64,000 bases of DNA from Typhlomys cinereus (Eukaryota > Chordata > Mammalia > Rodentia > Platacanthomyidae), in contig JALPQD010000160.1 in the NCBI GenBank assembly GCA_023101885.1, positions 62,001 to 126,000 on the forward strand, written 5' to 3'. Both the position numbers and the translations under genes were made by a program. The stretch's first letter is position 1; the number at the start of each line of letters is the position of its first letter. The notes beneath the pieces were generated by a model. It was not told where the DNA came from, did not search any database, and saw only the letters and a list, made by a program, of their open reading frames with translations. This document shows positions 1 through 10,359 of the stretch, in pieces.

Positions 1-740
1 ATTAATTGGTTACAGCAAGATCCATGTGACTAACTATAATAATCTCTGTCATGTATACAAAGAAATCCAAAATGTGATAATTAAGAATGAACATAGAGTT
101 GAAATCTTTCTAAGGGAATATTGGAAATCCAGGTGTAAATAAATGTTAGGAAGCTCTGAGAGTTTCGTCATTCATCTCATGGGTAGTAAAGTTTAAAAAC
201 ACTATAGTATTAAAGTTTGCAGAATATAAAGAAAATGCAATGCTTTAGCTATCTAAAAGGCAACCTTGTTCTTTCAAATCCACATTGTCTTGGGATTTTG
301 TGATTTTCTTATGATTTTCTTTGGATTTCTAGTTTTTCTGAACAGGGGAATGAACAGGGGCATTGCTTATTACAATCTAGTTTATCACTGCTGAAAACAA
401 ACTGAAAACTGCATGTAGCATTAAAAATCTTTCTATAATTCATATTGAAATGTTTACAGTGTTATAAACAGAAATGTGTTGCCAACCTATAGTAATGTCA
501 ATAGGTTACAGATTTAACTATGCCACAAAAGGAAGAACATGTTAGTATTTGTGTTGTTACATTACTCTGAATTAAAATACATTTGAATTATATTCACAAA
601 CTTTCTTCATAATATTGATGAATAATATTAAACAGAGGTCAGAGAACCACATTTTTCCTCTAAGATTGTAAATATAGACAGTCATAGAAAAATACCTTCA
701 TTTTTGCTATCAAAGACAACCCAGATGAAGTTTTTATGTG

Positions 741-777
<37 letters not shown>

Positions 778-1584
778 ATGTGTGTGTCACAACCCAGCTT
801 CTGCAGATATTAGAGAAAACCTAACAAAATGCAACATTTATCCCTATTTTTCCTTCCCTGACCAATATATGCAAACACAAAAAACATATTACACAACAAG
901 ACAGCATGTGTCTGTAATTCATCAGTTTAAAGACTGAGGCCAAAGGACTAGAAATTGGGATCCATCCTGGTTAAAGAAAGAAAATCACAGAGTTAAACAA
1001 ACAAACAAAAAAACCCTGAAGCATCGCACCACCACAGCTGATAAGTTCATTTAATAGAATAGGAGGCATCCTGTCTCTGTTAGCATGTTATTTGGATTGT
1101 GCCCCTCACTGATCAATGAAAGCTGATCTTAAATTCTTCCTTGCAATGATTGAAGAGATGTTATGCTATTTGTTTGAGACAATCATACAGATCTGGCAGA
1201 AGTCACATTTTGTCTGATATTATTTCTTTTTATGTTAACTGCTTGGTTATCTTCTTTTCCTCTCCATCCTATCAATTTTTATTTGCTACTGCGTAACGTT
1301 TTTGAGCCTGTGTCTTCTACCTAAAATCCTATTTCAGTATCTTTTGAATCAAAATTTGATTATACAGAATTATAAAGCAAAAACTTATATGCATACATAT
1401 ACATGCCGTAATTGAATAAATGGTAATTTTCAAATTTAGCAAACAATTGATATTTGACTAGTTATATTATGTAAGATGTAGATTATATTTATGACACTAA
1501 AACATATGACATATATGTTTTTCTTTCTGAAAAACCTTTAATCTAACAATGAAGACAAATAAGGTAATAGTTTTAAAATATACT
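1..1584. other. Unique AT-rich sequence, no gene seen
   Basis: Single-copy-looking AT-rich DNA. No open frame longer than about 80 codons exists, and the longest one runs through the TG microsatellite. No splice-bounded exon candidate, RNA gene or recognisable transposon was seen. Short A-rich runs near 1000-1015 are unremarkable. Confidence 0.6.
744..776. repeat. (TG)n microsatellite
   Basis: An uninterrupted run of about 16 TG units. The same run produces a spurious Val-Cys repeat when translated, so a 77-codon open frame spanning it should not be read as a protein. Confidence 0.95.
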
Positions 1585-2292
1585 TTTTAAAATTTATTTA
1601 TTTATTTATTTATTTCCACTCATACTTAACAGGTACATCGGTCCCCCCTCCCTCCACCCCTACCCCCCTCCCCTCCAAGGAGCATCCTTTAATGTGCATG
1701 CCAAACTCTTCTCTGGGTTCTCCTCTCCGATGAGGTGCAAAGACCCAGTGGCATTTCCTAGAACCCTTTCCTGTGTTCCCGTTAAGCATAGGAATACTAC
1801 TGTGACTGTCAGTCCCTAGCCTCCAAGGATCCTAGTGCCTTTAGCAAATGCTAGACTTTGTGAAGTCAATAGTGTGTTGGACATTGCGCAGGGCATGCAA
1901 AGTCCAATTATGACTGCTTCTAACTTGTGTGGAATATCTTGCATATTATTGCTCCTTCCATCCTTGTGCTCTTACAATCTTACCGCACCCTCTTCCGCAA
2001 ATTTCCCTGAGTTTCAGGATGGGGAGAGATTAGGATGGCCTAGTTCCAGGTGGTTGGTATAGAGTCTTTGATGTTCTGGATTATGGTTTGTTGATTTTTT
2101 TTTTTTTCAGTTTTGCTGCTCCTGCAATGCCCTTCACTCCATCCTGATGGGGTATGTCACCCCCTGGCCAGAGATAAAAAGCTGTTAAACTAGAGTCTTG
2201 TTATAAGAGTATATTCAAAGGTAGATGTAATAAAAGTAGGAAACCGCAGTGAGGGAGGGGTCAATCACCCATTTGCGAAATGGTTGTAAGCT
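1585..2292 (-). mobile_element. L1 3' UTR fragment, 5'-truncated, antisense
   Basis: Reading the minus strand, the sequence ends in the shared L1 terminus: a purine-rich G tract, a GTACCTGTTAAG-like motif and an A-rich tail seen here as an ATTT-rich stretch at 1593-1615. It aligns end to end with the L1 3' UTRs near 9.4, 43.1 and 54.9 kb. It is truncated at about 2292, just past the CACCCATTTGC segment. It carries the older form of the 3' UTR (GTAATAAAAGTAGG at 2227-2240) without the ORF2-derived 39-bp block of the two long young copies. Many point differences suggest it is older than those copies. I could not assign TSDs. Confidence 0.85.
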
Positions 2293-3959
2293 GTATTAAT
2301 TTTATTTTTGAGAGTTCAATGCATTCAATTTTGCATTATTGAACTTGTAGCATTGTCAAAAGTCACCAGTAGAGGGAGTAAATAATTTACAAATCAATTA
2401 ATTTTGAACTATTTTACTTCTCTATGTTAAATATTTAAAAGATTAACTTTTACCTTCTATTTATACAACATATTTGATGTAACTTTTATAAAATGTTTCC
2501 ATATAACTTATTAAAGATTTGTTAACTGTATAGAAACCCAGAAAAATATAAAACATGATTATAGATATAATTTTGAGGTCTCTAAACTTAAGTTAATAAA
2601 AGTCTAAATCCAATTTGATATAAACCAAGGTTATATTTTTATTAAAAGAATGTGTATGAATAAAAAAGAGGTGGAGTTGTATAATCTTTTCTTATTAAAA
2701 TTTTATATTATCAGTAAAGTGATGGGTGTCATTTCCTCATTTTCATATATCCATGTTGTCATATTCTGTTCTAATTCTTTCTCAGTTTCCTGTTAATGAT
2801 GGGACTTGGGGAAGGTTGTGTAACTTATCTAGACCTGATTATACAGGTCTTCAAAGGTTAAAATAAATGACAAATCATAGATAGGGTGTTATAGAACATC
2901 TCTGGTAGGGTCAAATGTGATGATGTATGTACTGAATTAGGATAATAAGTATTTTGGGTGTTTTACTTTATAAACCTTCTCCCAAAATGTATCTTGGCTA
3001 CCTCCCAGCTCCCCTTTGAGAATCACAAGACTCTAGCCTGGGCAAAGAGAGAGGTTGTTTTTATAGCTCTCTTGTGAATTGTCTAGCTCTAGTTGCTCCT
3101 CCATATTAAAGTAAACCCTTATTCTCTATTGTCTCTGTATACTGTCATTAGTAGTATTACATGTAATTTTAGAACACAACTATCAAAAAATGAAGTTTCT
3201 TCCTCCAAAGATGTCCTCTACTTTCGATTGTTTTCTTGTCACAATACTCTCCCACGGTAGTACTCCCTTAGTAGATCAGACTTTGTTAATTGAGATTTAA
3301 GTTTTCAAGGGAAGAAAACTACAGATAAATCTCTAAACAAGTATAATCTTTCCCAAAGTTTAGTGTAAAAACATCCATGGAGTTCCAGTCTCCTAAAAAA
3401 CAAAACAAAACAATCTTTTTTCTTAATCTTGCCTTAGTGAACTTGAATTTGAGCTTTCTGGGAAAACTTCCCTCCCAGACTTTTCTGAGTTTCCTCTCTT
3501 TAGAGAATTCATACCCAAGCCCACAGACACAGGTTTCATTTCAGGTCACTAGTCTACACTTCCCCAAGATGATGTCACAGAAATGCCACTGCAGGAGACC
3601 CCGCAGTGTTGCCACACATCATACAGCACTTTAACTTCCACAGAGCACTATAGTTTATTCCTCCTGGAAATCCATTAAATTCTACCATTGTCACATGGAC
3701 AGCCATCAGGTGTCCAATGTTCACTGTGAATATCTGCATGCACGCTAGTTCTTCTAAAGGACAGAATATTATTTTCAGAGTAAATTGTACTATATAGATA
3801 ATTAGAACAAGTTTTCCTAAGTGGATTGTTATTTGCAAGGTTATCAAAGTTTACTATGTATTAAAAATTTACATTTTTGGCAGAGTAGCATGGGAAAGAT
3901 GCTTTTTGTTGTGGTGGTGGTTTTGTTTTTTCACTTATCTGAATGCTTATAATCTAAGC
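2293..3959. other. Unique AT-rich sequence, no gene seen
   Basis: No coding or RNA gene is supported. Two overlapping frames of 85-90 codons on opposite strands around 3377-3847 have no recognisable motif, and I treat them as chance. A weak resemblance of 2985-3130 to the tail of the medium-reiteration repeat at 16590 is too poor to annotate. Confidence 0.5.
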
Positions 3960-4016
3960 TTGTTCCCACATTTGTACAGCAAGTGTGTTACCCTGTGAGC
4001 CATCTCACCAGGCCTC
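3960..4016 (-). mobile_element. B2/B3-type SINE head remnant
   Basis: The plus strand reads AGCAAGTGTGTTACCCTGTG then AGCCATCTCACCAGGCC, the reverse complement of the tRNA-derived head of rodent B2/B3 SINEs (GGCTGGTGAGATGGCTCA...). Only about 55 bases of head are recognisable; the body to the left is diverged or lost. Confidence 0.6.
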
Positions 4017-5821
4017 TATACCTATTCTTAATAAACAAAAATTGCTGGTTTCCTTTCATATATATGTGTGTGTGTGTGTATTTATTTGAGAGTGTCTTCA
4101 GTAGCACATTTCAGGAACAGAAAACACATTTTCCTTTCTTCTTAAAATCAAAAGGTCCACATTATACTCCTTATTTATGCCAGGTCCTGTGGCCACTGGA
4201 AGAAATACAAATAAACGAAAACAGAATGGTATATGTCAGTATCAAACACTCTGTCCTTAAGTTATTGACTGGTTCTGAGAAAAGAACATACACTTATTGA
4301 GGGGAAAATGGGCAAATGGTTACCAAAAGACAGGACAGGTCACATTAAGGACTGGACTTGGCACACGGATGACAGAAGTCATCTTGGAAGACTCTAAAGT
4401 ATGTACATAAGTCAGAGATGGGATCTAGCCAGTATAATGACTATAAGCTTGACTGAATTGAATACGACTTTTATGAAGAAAAATAGCATTTTCAACAGGT
4501 AAGGAAAGGTGAAATTTCTGGGAAAGAGAAAGTTGCCTTCCTAAGAAGCCCCAAATGTATAGATATTATTGTTGTGTTCATTTTGCTAAAATCTCATCTC
4601 TCTTGCAGGCACAAAACTTCAAGTACCTGGGTTTGAAATGTAAGACTGTTCTACCTTTTGCATGCTCAAAATGGCTCTTCATTATAAACAGTATTCTGAG
4701 ATCTATGCTTTTCCATTCAAGAGTTACAGGAAAGCAAATAACGGCTTCCAAATCTTTCTGCAAGAAAATGTTTCTGAGCTTGGGGCTTGATAGCATGCAG
4801 GCCTCTTTGTTAGGATATAGTAAACCTCTGATTACATCGCTCCTATCTAAACATGTTCTCTTGTCAGTTTGTCTGAGGAAATCAAGAATCGATTTTTGTG
4901 GTTTGTTTCCTGTTTTGTTCCTCTTAAAGCACTATGGTCCACTGAATCTCTCCCTTATCAATCTTCCAGAGAGGGGAAAAATGCGAGGAAGTTTGTTTTG
5001 GCAATAATTAGGAAGGAATTCTGCTTTCTACAGTCTCACAGATAGCAGGAAATGTACTCATTAGCTTCAGTCTTAATCACTAAACTTTGGATTCCTTAAA
5101 AGCTCTGTTATTTTAACTACCATTCTCCTAAAAAATGACTACTTGTACAAACCTCAGGAAATGCACAGGAAATAACTGCCTGAGAAAATGGGCGCTGGGG
5201 AATTGGGTCATAAAGTGGTAAGGCATGACTGAAACTACGCCTAAACACTGTTAGTTTAATTTTCAAACTGTCTTTGTTTGTGGCATGAGACATATGTGAA
5301 GAACTAACTCCATCAAAATATGGATATCATGTCTTAGAAATCACCCAATTAGGCAAAAGGCCAAGACAGCATCCAACTAAATGCTAACTTCTCAAGGAAA
5401 GAGGAAACTAGTTGAGTTGACTCAGTTGTTTAGGTAATATTCTTTAGTGAGAAAATTTGCCTTTAAAGATGGCAAGTGCTTGGTTTCACAGGCTGCCTAA
5501 CTGCAATCTCATTTTGATTTTTATATCAAATACCCATTTGATTTACATATTTAAAAATACTTGAAATTATGGAAATATAGCCTTTGATTTCCCCTACCTA
5601 TCAAGTTTTACTGCTACTAGCAGTCTGTGAATTTGGACATTATTATCTGTTTTCATTAAGCAATTGAGGATGATTCCCAATATTACCCTTGGGTTTCCAC
5701 AAGCATGTGCACTCAAGAGTACTTGTGCATATATATGCATCCATACATTTGCAAACATGCATACTCAAATACATTCACTTCATACAAACATGCGTGAAAA
5801 AGCAAAAGAAGTATTTGATTT
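4017..5821. other. Unique sequence; 150-codon open frame not accepted as a gene
   Basis: The longest non-repeat frame in the window lies here (4555-5007, plus). Its product has no recognisable domain, the start has a poor Kozak context, and an antisense frame of 72 codons overlaps it. A short TG run occurs at about 4063-4080. Nothing else is recognised. Confidence 0.5.
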
Positions 5822-5835
5822 AAAAATAGTGTTTT

Positions 5836-6131
5836 GGGGGGCTGGAGAGGTGGCTCAGGGGTTAAGCCTCTGCTTTGCAGGCGGAAGGTCCTGAGTTCGG
5901 ATCCTAGACCCCACGTACAGATGCCGGGAGGAAGCAGGGGCAGCCTGTGTTTCTGGTCCTGGTAGGGCGGGGCCTGTGAATCCCTGGGCAGAGTAAACAA
6001 GGAGGAGATGGAGGTGTCCATGGTGGTTCCCGAATTCGTCCGTGGTTCTACACACACATACATATATACACATACATATACACACACACACGCATACACG
6101 CACAATTGAATAAATAATAAATAAAAAAGAA
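5836..6131 (+). mobile_element. B2-like tRNA-derived SINE, full length, with TSDs
   Basis: The head GGCTGGAGAGGTGGCTCAGG with GGTTAAG carries a pol III A-box-like segment, and GTCCTGAGTTCGGATCC matches a B box. These are the hallmarks of rodent B2-type SINEs. The body has an unfamiliar GC-rich segment (GGTCCTGGTAGGGCGGGGCC), then a CA-rich stretch (6050-6095) and an A-rich AATAAATAATAAATAAA tail. The 14-bp duplication AAAAATAGTGTTTT flanks it at 5822-5835 and 6132-6145. It belongs to the same family as the copies at 34454 and 47384. The element is non-coding; frames of 100-130 codons across it are artefacts. Confidence 0.93.
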
Positions 6132-6145
6132 AAAAATAGTGTTTT

Positions 6146-7899
6146 TGAATTTTTCATAATTTATGTAAGTGAGTGAATTTGGTTTTTCTCTTTTATTTCT
6201 AAAATAAAATAAGCAAGTAAAAATAATGAAGTTTATGATGGCCAGGATGGTGAAAGCAGACTAACTATTCACACCCAATTTATACATTTGCAAAAATTAA
6301 ATAATGTTCTTTTCATATAGATTATTATACAAATAAGTACCTAATATAGTTGTTGCTGTCCTTATACCTTCAATCTCCAAAAGTCAGCTGCCAAACTCTT
6401 TATTTCTTCATCTGCAAGGGGACTAAGTAACACATTCTCTCAGAGTTTAAAGGGAATAACTGAGCCAAAGTTCTGTGCACAGCACTTGGCATTTAATAAA
6501 CTTCCAATAAAGGTTTTTATCTCTTACAACTCACAGTAAGAACTACGACCCCTACCGTAACTGCTGCTAATAAACCATTGTAAATAAGAGTTGATATATG
6601 CCATTAATCTAAAAAATGAATCTATTTTAAGACATTAAGACAAAACATTTCAAGATAGGAATCTCTCATGTCATTATTCTATTAATGTTAGCCAGAGACC
6701 AAATGATATCAAACCACTGAGCATAAAATCACTTAACATCATGGAACAAATCATGCTGTCTTCCTTTTGTGATGTCTGAAGAAAGGGAATATGAAATTTA
6801 TCAGAGGATTTCGGCATATTCTTGATGGTAAGATAAGTTTATCTTCTTGCTATATGGTTGGTGCAACTGCAGAGCATTTTCTTTGACTTTTGTGTAGGTT
6901 CAGTGGGTTTAAAGCTCTTATCATGTTTCATCCTCCATGCTAATCCTAGAGAATGAGTACTGACATGCTGCATGGAGACATGTACACATACAAATTGTCT
7001 GGAGCTGGGCAAGGTAACGAAAGAAACCTAAACAAGCAACATATGACTAATTAAACCTTGTAGCAATCCAGGGCAAAAAAAGTAGTTTACAGGATGCATA
7101 TTTATTACTTGCCTCCTCTCATCATGGTTTTCTACAGATTCTTCCATCTCTGGCCTTACTCCTACTCTTTTTTAAAATTTAAAACGCTCATCCACTTTGC
7201 TCTTAACAGTTCATTTTTGTAAAAGTGCTGTCTTTAGGCCACAGTGAGTGCAAGGTTTATACTAGTCTTATGTAAATAAAGGAGATTGAAACGTATTTTA
7301 TTGTGAAAGAGAAATAAAAAACCAAGAAAAGAACAGGCAAATATAAAAAGATACTCCCCACAATTTTTATTATACAGATGTTAAATAATGAATCTTCTAT
7401 GTTTCTTTCTTAGAGGTGATGGATGTCCAAATCAAGGTAAATTATAGAAAAAGGAGCTATATCTATACAATACCACATAAATAGCTAAATTATAAGAAAA
7501 CAAATATTAGAGAAAGGGGGTAAATAGTTAGACCCAAGAGACAGTGCAAAAATATCTTTCTGATTCTAGTCTTTTATTAGACAGTCATGAAAAGTATTAT
7601 CTATATCATAATCTTGTTACTGGAGCAATACCTGAAAATGCTGTATGTTGTTATAGGGATAGTTTTAATAGTCTCATCTATTCTGAGATGTTTACCTACT
7701 TCTGTCTGAAATTAATTAAGTGACATTTGAGAATAAGCTCCAGTGTAGTAAAGAAAATACAACATGAATTTATCTAGCTGTTTATTTATAAACTGTAATT
7801 ATTAAGTTAAGGATTTTCTTACATTTTTCCAATTTATAAAATATACCTCAAATGAGCATGCTTTTGTGCTTAGAGAGTTCTTGATAAAATATTAGTGCA
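6146..7899. other. Unique AT-rich sequence, no gene seen
   Basis: No coding frame of note, no RNA gene and no transposon I can recognise. From roughly 7850 it grades into the old L1 that follows. Confidence 0.5.
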
Positions 7900-9004
7900 T
7901 GATGTCAATAGTTAGTACTAATCTTCAGATAGTCATCTAAACTGAAAATTGACAAAGAAATTTCAAAGTTAAATTCTACTATAAGTCATATGGACTTAGT
8001 AGATAGCTATAGAATATTCCATCCAACAGATACCAAGTACACATTTTTTTATCAACCAACTAAATCTTTAAAATAGACCAGATTATAAGTCACAAGGCAA
8101 ATTTTAAAAGAGAGGAAAGAATTAGAATAATTATTGTATTTTATCAGATTACAGTGGATTAAAATTATAAATCAATGGTAAGAAAATACTACAGAAATTA
8201 TAGCAATACATAGAAAGTAAACAAAAAAGCTCTTGAATGATTACTAAGTCATTGAGAAAATGAGAGAGGAAATTTAAAAATTCCTAGAATCAAATGAAAC
8301 TGATAGCATTATGTACCAGAATATTTGGGATACAATCAGTCATAAGAGAAAAGTTTATGAGAATTCAGTTTTTACAAAAGCCAAAGATCTCTCAAATAAA
8401 TGAAGCAATGATAAACATACACCTCACAGTTGTAGAAAAACAAGAATAAGCCAAACCTTAAAGAAATAGGCAGTAAGATACAATGAAAATGAGAGTAAAA
8501 AGAATGAGCTGGATGTTAATGAACAATATAAAGAATCAATAATCCACAAAATAGAAAAGGAAGGTACAGTGATAAATTCATTCTAAAAGCTAGTATTACT
8601 CTTATACAAACTGTGTAATACCATAACAAATAGAAAAAAGAGAAAACTATATACCATTTTCCTAGTGAATATAGGAAGAACAATTCTTAATAAAGTATTT
8701 GAAATTTGAGTTTGAGATTGCAAACTATGATCAGATTAGTTTCATCTCAGAGAATACAAAATTGGTTCAACACATGAAAATAAATAAATACTAGCCCATA
8801 AATAGTCAAGCAGTCAAAAATCATACCATCATCTTAATAGATGCAGAAAGACAGTTTGATAACATTCAAAATCTTGTTGGAATAAACTAAAGAACTAAAG
8901 AATGGCATAAACTGAAGAAATAGAAATAGAAGGAACACATCTCAGCAGAATGAAAGCTACATGTTACAAAATTACAGCCAAAATATACTAAATGGAAGAA
9001 AACT
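7900..9004 (+). mobile_element. Old L1, ORF2 endonuclease-RT region, left part
   Basis: Heavily mutated L1 ORF2 in sense orientation. Recognisable landmarks in order are the end of the endonuclease (ATAGAATATTCCATCCAACA near 8010), the AATTCCTAGAATCAAATGAA stretch near 8279, and ATCTTAATAGATGCAGAAAG near 8832. The last corresponds to the conserved IDAEKAFD block of the reverse transcriptase. Stops and indels are frequent, so no long frame survives. The copy is far more diverged than the young L1 inside it. It resumes at 9290 and again at 15185. Confidence 0.85.
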
Positions 9005-9289
9005 GGAAATATTACCTTGAGTGAAGGGAAATGCACATATCAGTGGGGTGGCCTGAAGAGAGGTAACCTGATATACCCCGGAGATCTGAGCCCCCACAGG
9101 AGTAGACAAGCTAGAGTGACCCGAGAGAGCCATGGAAACATATAGGAGAAAAGGTGAGTGGGGGTGGGAGGAATGGTGAAGGAAAGGAAGGGACGGGAAG
9201 GAAGAGGGAGGGGAAGGGAAGGAAGCTGGGATGAACACTCAATATCTTTGTAAAAGTTAAATTAAAAATAAATAAAATTTAAAAAATCA
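9005..9289 (+). mobile_element. Retroposed old-L1-3'UTR-like fragment inserted in old L1
   Basis: A purine-rich block ending GGGATGAACACTCAATATC, TTTGTAAAAGTTAAATT and an A-rich tail. It interrupts the old L1 reading between the blocks for 'LNGEKLE' and 'SGTRQGC'. The same family occurs at 19440-20062 (the segment with a bracketed CAGGAGTAGAC-like motif), 20090-20222 and 59870-59945, each ending GATGAATACTCAATA..CTTGTAAAA plus A-rich tail. I interpret it as the 3' end of an older L1 subfamily. A separate non-autonomous retroposon is possible. TSDs were not resolved. Confidence 0.6.
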
Positions 9290-9388
9290 GGCATGAGACA
9301 AAGATGCACAATTACTACTATTATTCAATATAGGGCTTAAAGTGTTTACTAGAGAAACAAGAAAAGATGATGAACTAAAAGATATACA
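9290..9388 (+). mobile_element. Old L1 ORF2, continuation after nested insertion
   Basis: Reads through the RT region equivalent to SGTRQGC..LLLFNIGL..ELKDIQ. It continues the copy at 7900-9004 and stops abruptly at the join with the young antisense L1 around 9388. The next old-L1 block (15185) starts about 120 codons further along ORF2. Confidence 0.8.
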
Positions 9389-10359
9389 ATTAATAGGTAC
9401 ACCAGTTCCCTCCCTCCCTCCTCCTCCCCCCCGAACCCCCTGCTCCCCCTCCCCTCACCCCTCCCGCCCCATCCCTCTGTGCCTCCCGCCCCAATTCCAA
9501 GAGTCCTTTCTTGTGCATGCCTGACTCTCCTCTGGGCCCTCCTCTCCGATGACGTACAAGGACCCAGTGGCATTTCCCTGAATCCTTTCCTGTGTTCCCC
9601 TTAAGCATAGGAACACTACTGTGGCTGTCAATCCCTTGCCTCCAAGGATCTTGGTGCTTTTAGCAGATGCTAGACTTTGTGAGGTCAATAGTGTGTTGGA
9701 CATTGCGCCGGGCATGCAATGTCCAATTATGATTGCTTCGGCCCTAACTTGTGTGGAGTATTTTGCAAATCATTGCTCCTCCCATCCTTTTGCTCTTACA
9801 CTCTTATCACCCCCTCTTCCGCAAATGTCCCTGAGCTTCAGGATGGGGAGAGATTAGTCTGGCCTAGTTCTAGGTGGTTGATATAGAGTCTCTGAAGTTC
9901 TGGATAGTGGTTTGTTGATTTTCTTTTGCAGTTTTGCTGCTCCTGCAATGCCCTTCACTCCATCGTGGTGGGCACTGTATGTCACCCCCTGGCAGTCTTA
10001 TTATAAGAGTACATTCAAGGGTAGATGTAATACTTATACCCAAAAGTGGAATCGCAGGATCATATGGCATTTGCCAATGGGAGGGGTCAATCACCCATTT
10101 GCAAAATGGTTACTATTTAATCTGCCGGACTATATGCCCTCCCGTTCTGGTGAGTTCATACCCCCTTAGTTGTAAAGAATCAGGAACGAATGTCTGTGAA
10201 CTTAACTAGGTGTCACATTACTTTCTTGCAGTCCTTGATGGAGGCCTACTTTCTCTACTGTAACCCTGTCACTTCTCTCCTTGTTTCTGGTGTGGCCCTC
10301 CAACCCCTTCCCTCCTGTTCATAATCCTTGCAATTACTGTAGGTAATACATAGATTTAC
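9389..10359 (-). other. L1 3' UTR with G-rich polypurine tract
   Basis: Minus-strand 3' UTR between the ORF2 stop and the truncated end. The purine tract occupies about 9403-9500 (C/T-rich on the plus strand) and has several runs of three or more G, which could form G-quadruplexes. It contains a 39-bp block (10034-10072) that duplicates part of the ORF2 coding sequence at 10684-10722 with two mismatches. Compared with the copy at 43.1 kb, about 26 bases (CCAGAGACA..CTGGA) are deleted near 9993. Confidence 0.85.

Noticed and set aside
704..937. 77-codon frame with a Val-Cys repeat
   Set aside because: Translation of the TG microsatellite; no domain.
4555..5007. 150-codon plus-strand frame
   Set aside because: No recognisable domain, poor Kozak context, an antisense frame overlaps, and no exon-like splice context was evident. 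A chance frame is more likely, though I cannot exclude a lineage-specific transcript.
5855..6157. Frames of 76-130 codons near 5.7-6.1 kb
   Set aside because: They fall in a B2-like SINE and its CA stretch, which is a non-coding pol III-type element.
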